A stretch of DNA of 64,000 bases from Clostridiaceae bacterium (lineage in GTDB: Bacteria > Bacillota > Clostridia > Lachnospirales > Lachnospiraceae). The notes beneath the pieces are model-generated. The model worked only from the letters and a program-made list of their open reading frames with translations. It ran no database searches and was not told the origin of the DNA. Both the position numbers and the translations under genes were made by a program. Within the stretch, counting starts at the first letter, position 1, and each line of letters starts with the position of its first letter. The DNA is taken from positions 1 to 64,000 of the forward strand of contig CABIXM010000007.1 in the NCBI GenBank assembly GCA_902362725.1, read 5' to 3'. Below, piece after piece: positions 61,501-64,000 of the stretch.

Positions 61501-64000
61501 GAGGACGCAATCTCCACCGTCCGCGGCGACGCAGTGGGCGCTCCCTTCTGGGAGGCAAAATCATAATTGTACTCTGACACAGCGCCGTAGGAATGGCCGT
61601 TCGCTGACTTCATTCTCACATAGATATAGCAGGCTGCCCAGTTTTCCCCGTTTTCCAGCGTGATTCTGCCGCCATCATAATCCTTCCATTCCTCCGCTCC
61701 GATAGCCGCTATGGTCCGCGCCTTATCCGAAAGCAGATACTGAACCTTGGTCAGCGTTCCGGTTCCGGTTGCAGCAAAGGTCAGAAGATCTCCCTTCATC
61801 ACCTTGCCGGAGGTATTCTCTTTTCCTCCTGCTGTTCCGTAATCATAGTAAATCACCGGCTTTGCAGAACTTCCTTTTTCAAGGCTCAGGGTTCCATAGG
61901 CGTACACGGTCGTGGGATAGTTTTCCTTTTCTATCCTGATATAGAGATAGTTTGTACCCTCCGTAGCCGGAAGCGGGATCTGGCTTCCACTGGCCAGGGG
62001 CTCCCATTCGCCGTTTACCTTATCCGCATCCTTTGTATATCGCAGTCCTCCTGTAGCCGTATCCTTCCAGGACGCGCTTTCTCCCAGCTCCTTATCGGAC
62101 AGGAGATAGCTGTAGCTGCCGTCTGCGAGAAGATCCTCCAGCAGCAGGCTGCTGCCGGTCAGATGGCTGCTGCCCGGCTTAAAGTTCTCTGTCTGCGGAC
62201 TGCCGTCCGCCGTATAATAATCGCTGCTCTTTACCGTCGGATAGGGCAGGACTTCCCTGTCCGCGCTGGTGAAAGGTTTTGTCCTCTCTATTTCCTCGTA
62301 AATCGTCTCATTCCCGCCGACAAGCGGAATCGCCTTTACCGTCGCCTTCGCGCCATCAAAATCCAGAATTGCTTTCTGTCCTGCCGCGTCGATGACCGCC
62401 CTTTTCCAGTCCTCCGCGTTCGGGTTCCCTGTGGTATTATAAATCAGCTTCAGATCCGATAAATCGATTCCGGCTGGGGACTGAAGCTTCAGCACAATGT
62501 GATCCACCAGGCTTCCTCCCGCCTCGCGTTCCACAGACCAGGAAGCCTCGCCCTGATAAAAGACCGGCTTTGTATCCGAGGAAAGATACGGATACCGGGT
62601 CGTCAGCGCTGTCCCGTCCGCGGCCGTTTCCACATAATGGTAGTAGCCGTCTGTGGCATAGACAGACTGCCTCTGATAATAGCCGCTTTTTCCCAGCTCA
62701 ATCGCGCCCTCCACGCCTGTGTTCTTTGCATAATAAGTCTCGTACTGGGCGTCTCCCAGGCTCTTTCTGCCCTTATAGACAATCTGCCAGGTAAGCGCGC
62801 GGGAGGGATTCTTCTCTGCCATCACGCTTATCTTTTCATTCTTGGGAGTTCCATAGGTGAAACTGTTTTCCGCATAGACCAGCCAGCCCAGATCAAACAG
62901 GCTTTCCTGACTGTTTTTCGCCGTATAACGGGTAAAGCTCTTCCAATTTTGCCACATTGTATCCGGTTTCGCGCTCATTCCCAGCTTTACTTCTTTAACA
63001 TTTACAGTTGTTCCCAGTTCGCTTTTATCGTTTACCGTTGTTACAATCACCCGATCCAGCCTTACGTTTCCTGCCCCGGATACCAGTCCGGAATGCACGG
63101 TTCTCGATCCTGTCGCCTCCGGAACCGTCAGCGAGCTGTTCATATAGAGATCCGTAATGCTTCCGCTGACGCTGCCGCCGACTCCGCCCAGCGTCATCTC
63201 CGTCTGATTTCCCGCGCTGTCAAGAATTCCCCGCAGATTCAGAGACAGGCGGCTTTCTGTGATACTTCCTGCGCTCTGTCCGGCCAGTGCCCCTGCAGTC
63301 AGATTCTGGGCTGTATAGATCGGATTGCTTTCCGTTACATTTTTGATCACGGAGTTGCCGCTTGCCACCACTTCCTTGTCATAGGCGTAGGTTACGATAG
63401 ACGTCGTGCGGATCTCTGTCGCTCGGATATCCAGCGCTTCCTCATAGGAACTTGTAAGAGTGCTACTCCAAGTTACTGTTTTTTCCAGTTTAACCTTGCC
63501 GCCGGCTGCTATGAGATTACTTGTATAACTCTTATTTTTTAAAGAGCCTGCATTGATGGTATAAGCTCCTGTGGCCCAGTTGCTACCTGCGCTTATCGTC
63601 CAGTCTTTTTCTGTTAATGTGGCCGGATCGATATACAGAACGTTGCTTCCCGTATTTTCCAGGGTCAGATGGTAGGTGACGCTTCCCTCTTTCTTTATGT
63701 AGGAATTATCCGCAGACAGCGTGGCCTTCAAGGCTCCCTTTGTCTGGCTGCCGGGAGCCGCGCTGCCGCTTCCGATAATTTCGGTACGGACGTCGGCCTG
63801 AGCGGCGCATTCCATAGAACCGGAAAGCTCACGATAGGCAGTAAAGGATATTTCCAGCGGATCCAAAGAGCTGTAGGGTGCCGCTCTGTAACAGAAGTAC
63901 GCTGTCGTTCCTGCAGATAGATCATAGGAAGTCCCTGCCGCCGACGCTACTGCCGACGCTGCTGCCTCCGCCGTCATTCCCCAGCCTCCGGCTTCCGATG
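58587..64000 (-). CDS. Second giant CHB_HEX_C-like surface protein, 5' end beyond the window
   Basis: At least 1796 residues; the frame stays open to the right edge (upstream residues SEAGGWG), so the start lies outside. The order matches the neighbour: an N-terminal beta region, at least six YTTDG-type repeats (IYYTADGSSPE, IYYTTDGSDPA, IYYTTDGSAPT, IYYSTDGTDPT), a C-terminal VQGEEIVQPEGEVEIGIPIP domain, a membrane segment (LQLLGGTALVVALAGTIYLA) and a basic tail (RKKRKDYPNE). It is a paralogue of the product at 52851-58535 and comes 51 bases before it. Secretion is inferred from the C-terminal anchor and the homologue's signal; the signal itself cannot be seen here. Confidence 0.8.
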   Translation of the reverse strand, partial: SEAGGWGMTAEAAASAVASAAGTSYDLSAGTTAYFCYRAAPYSSLDPLEISFTAYRELSGSMECAAQADVRTEIIGSGSAAPGSQTKGALKATLSADNSYIKKEGSVTYHLTLENTGSNVLYIDPATLTEKDWTISAGSNWATGAYTINAGSLKNKSYTSNLIAAGGKVKLEKTVTWSSTLTSSYEEALDIRATEIRTTSIVTYAYDKEVVASGNSVIKNVTESNPIYTAQNLTAGALAGQSAGSITESRLSLNLRGILDSAGNQTEMTLGGVGGSVSGSITDLYMNSSLTVPEATGSRTVHSGLVSGAGNVRLDRVIVTTVNDKSELGTTVNVKEVKLGMSAKPDTMWQNWKSFTRYTAKNSQESLFDLGWLVYAENSFTYGTPKNEKISVMAEKNPSRALTWQIVYKGRKSLGDAQYETYYAKNTGVEGAIELGKSGYYQRQSVYATDGYYHYVETAADGTALTTRYPYLSSDTKPVFYQGEASWSVEREAGGSLVDHIVLKLQSPAGIDLSDLKLIYNTTGNPNAEDWKRAVIDAAGQKAILDFDGAKATVKAIPLVGGNETIYEEIERTKPFTSADREVLPYPTVKSSDYYTADGSPQTENFKPGSSHLTGSSLLLEDLLADGSYSYLLSDKELGESASWKDTATGGLRYTKDADKVNGEWEPLASGSQIPLPATEGTNYLYIRIEKENYPTTVYAYGTLSLEKGSSAKPVIYYDYGTAGGKENTSGKVMKGDLLTFAATGTGTLTKVQYLLSDKARTIAAIGAEEWKDYDGGRITLENGENWAACYIYVRMKSANGHSYGAVSEYNYDFASQKGAPTASPRTVEIASSSDDASATEIPSGTSITLGGQSGSKILFLTGDRLDDATFTVERITGDTTALKDKDGVDGYYQAGERWYHVDKAEVAQYQGDNRPVFHNSTDNTVMRYIGVAVLGEDLDPGTVTVYGYKVKQAEQVAAPEAALVTQSLPNGQNVETAVVEKGTYISFRSQTSDAKLYYVLKNGEVSEGVDEATGTLAYDSSKGILVDGDYGSQFYVSVRAVKEGMKSSETVCFIYRVADQKQALTPTATPSTTESSPTTVAPGDKILLSSSTKGASIYYTADGSSPEVSWKEDGTLEVGTGTLRYDAGKGITMPTDGEGYFTIRAVSVAEEYKNSKEAVFVYAYPETVQSPYGNIPSGSVEIGTKILLKNRTEGAVIHYTMSTDGSTPADPTVSSSVFDESQPIEVKGKVIVKAIAVKNSVKSEVVTLTYTANSQLGTPTASIESGAMVSRGTRLTLSAESGAAIYYTTDGSDPAAAGNAAVASGTEVILDGTPGSQVTVRAYAKMENKSSSETVTFTYQISKSAAGVTADVASGTEVSGGSKVNLMTDVTGADIYYTTDGSSPAEHGSKGTVVTITGEAGSTVTVKAVASIGGQTGTVSTFIYRIKERPTAPTATPAGGKLTVAVRVELRASAEKIYYTTDGSAPTKSSNLYSDPILINKTTTLKAIAVAADGEVSETASFYYGAAGRAGTPEASEESGATLEPGTVVYLTSASPSAAIYYSTDGTDPTRDNLESMIRYTDEGITVRRTVTIKAVAYEESMQLSKVGTFQYVVDTIPAVEQKKAEEERLAEEALHDTDASALARITDETENTGSRKVLKEKNCQTLVSGPEENFPKHVELVTEKQEYAPEAQKNVQQIFGREYAILASYDMKLVQGEEIVQPEGEVEIGIPIPAKYQNAAVTIVYINEENKVTKTDTWRENGIAYAKVKHFSNYALVGLKLEEKRSFTIPWLQLLGGTALVVALAGTIYLARKKRKDYPNE

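Overview
The window looks like chromosomal DNA of an anaerobic, Gram-positive Clostridium relative, most likely Lachnospiraceae. The signs are strong GGAGG ribosome sites, an anaerobic (ThiH-type) thiazole pathway under a TPP riboswitch, an ICE of the Clostridia type, an iron-containing alcohol dehydrogenase and an Rpn-like remnant. Almost every gene lies on the minus strand. The exceptions are an ABC transporter pair (about 5.7-8.85 kb) and one tRNA.

Layout. (1) 1-5.7 kb: one end of an integrative conjugative element (ICE): pcfB (partial), accessory genes, BRO antirepressor, replication initiator, parB and parA, closing with a carried 3' tail of the 23S rRNA methyltransferase gene rlmD/rumA. 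The tail abuts a 5'-truncated ABC transporter gene instead of the rest of rlmD, suggesting insertion at a secondary site or a chimeric join. (2) 5.7-12 kb: heterodimeric ABC exporter, HEPN/MNT pair, HD hydrolase, a 16-bp tandem repeat, a lipoprotein, a YbaK-like deacylase and a cluster of short hairpins. (3) 12.2-18.7 kb: a thiamin operon thiS-thiF-thiG-thiH-tenI-thiE-thiD-cytX behind a promoter, TPP riboswitch and terminator. (4) 18.7-24.1 kb: MATE transporter, three tRNA-Leu genes (two identical, in opposite orientations), structured repeats, Sua5, an alcohol dehydrogenase and an Rpn-family remnant. (5) 24.2-28 kb: a MacAB-like adaptor/ATPase/permease set. (6) 28.2-64 kb: an N-acetylmuramoyl-L-alanine amidase and then, read from the right, one long operon for a contractile injection system (CIS).

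The CIS operon is the main point of interest. It holds a sheath, tube, second tube/initiator, tail-assembly protein with an out-of-frame DUF6760-like extension, LysM-type hub protein, VgrG-like hub split into two genes, gp25-like wedge, two baseplate J-like proteins, a P2 gpI-like tail protein, a PAAR-like tip and a DUF4255/Pvc16-like terminator. Upstream in the same run of genes are two giant secreted, membrane-anchored proteins with many 'YTTDGS' (CHB_HEX_C-like) repeats, a conserved 595-residue protein, and three membrane proteins: a MORN-repeat protein, a HAMP protein with a degenerate cyclase-like domain, and a single-pass protein of unknown fold. No AAA+ ATPase (Afp15-like) is in the window. 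This set of envelope and sensor parts suggests an envelope-associated CIS rather than a simple free particle; that is inference.

The best small-scale signal is an A_AAT_TTT slippery heptamer at the end of the tail-assembly gene. A -1 slip would fuse it to the DUF6760-like reading frame, which has no start codon of its own. This resembles the gpG/gpGT frameshift of long-tailed phages.
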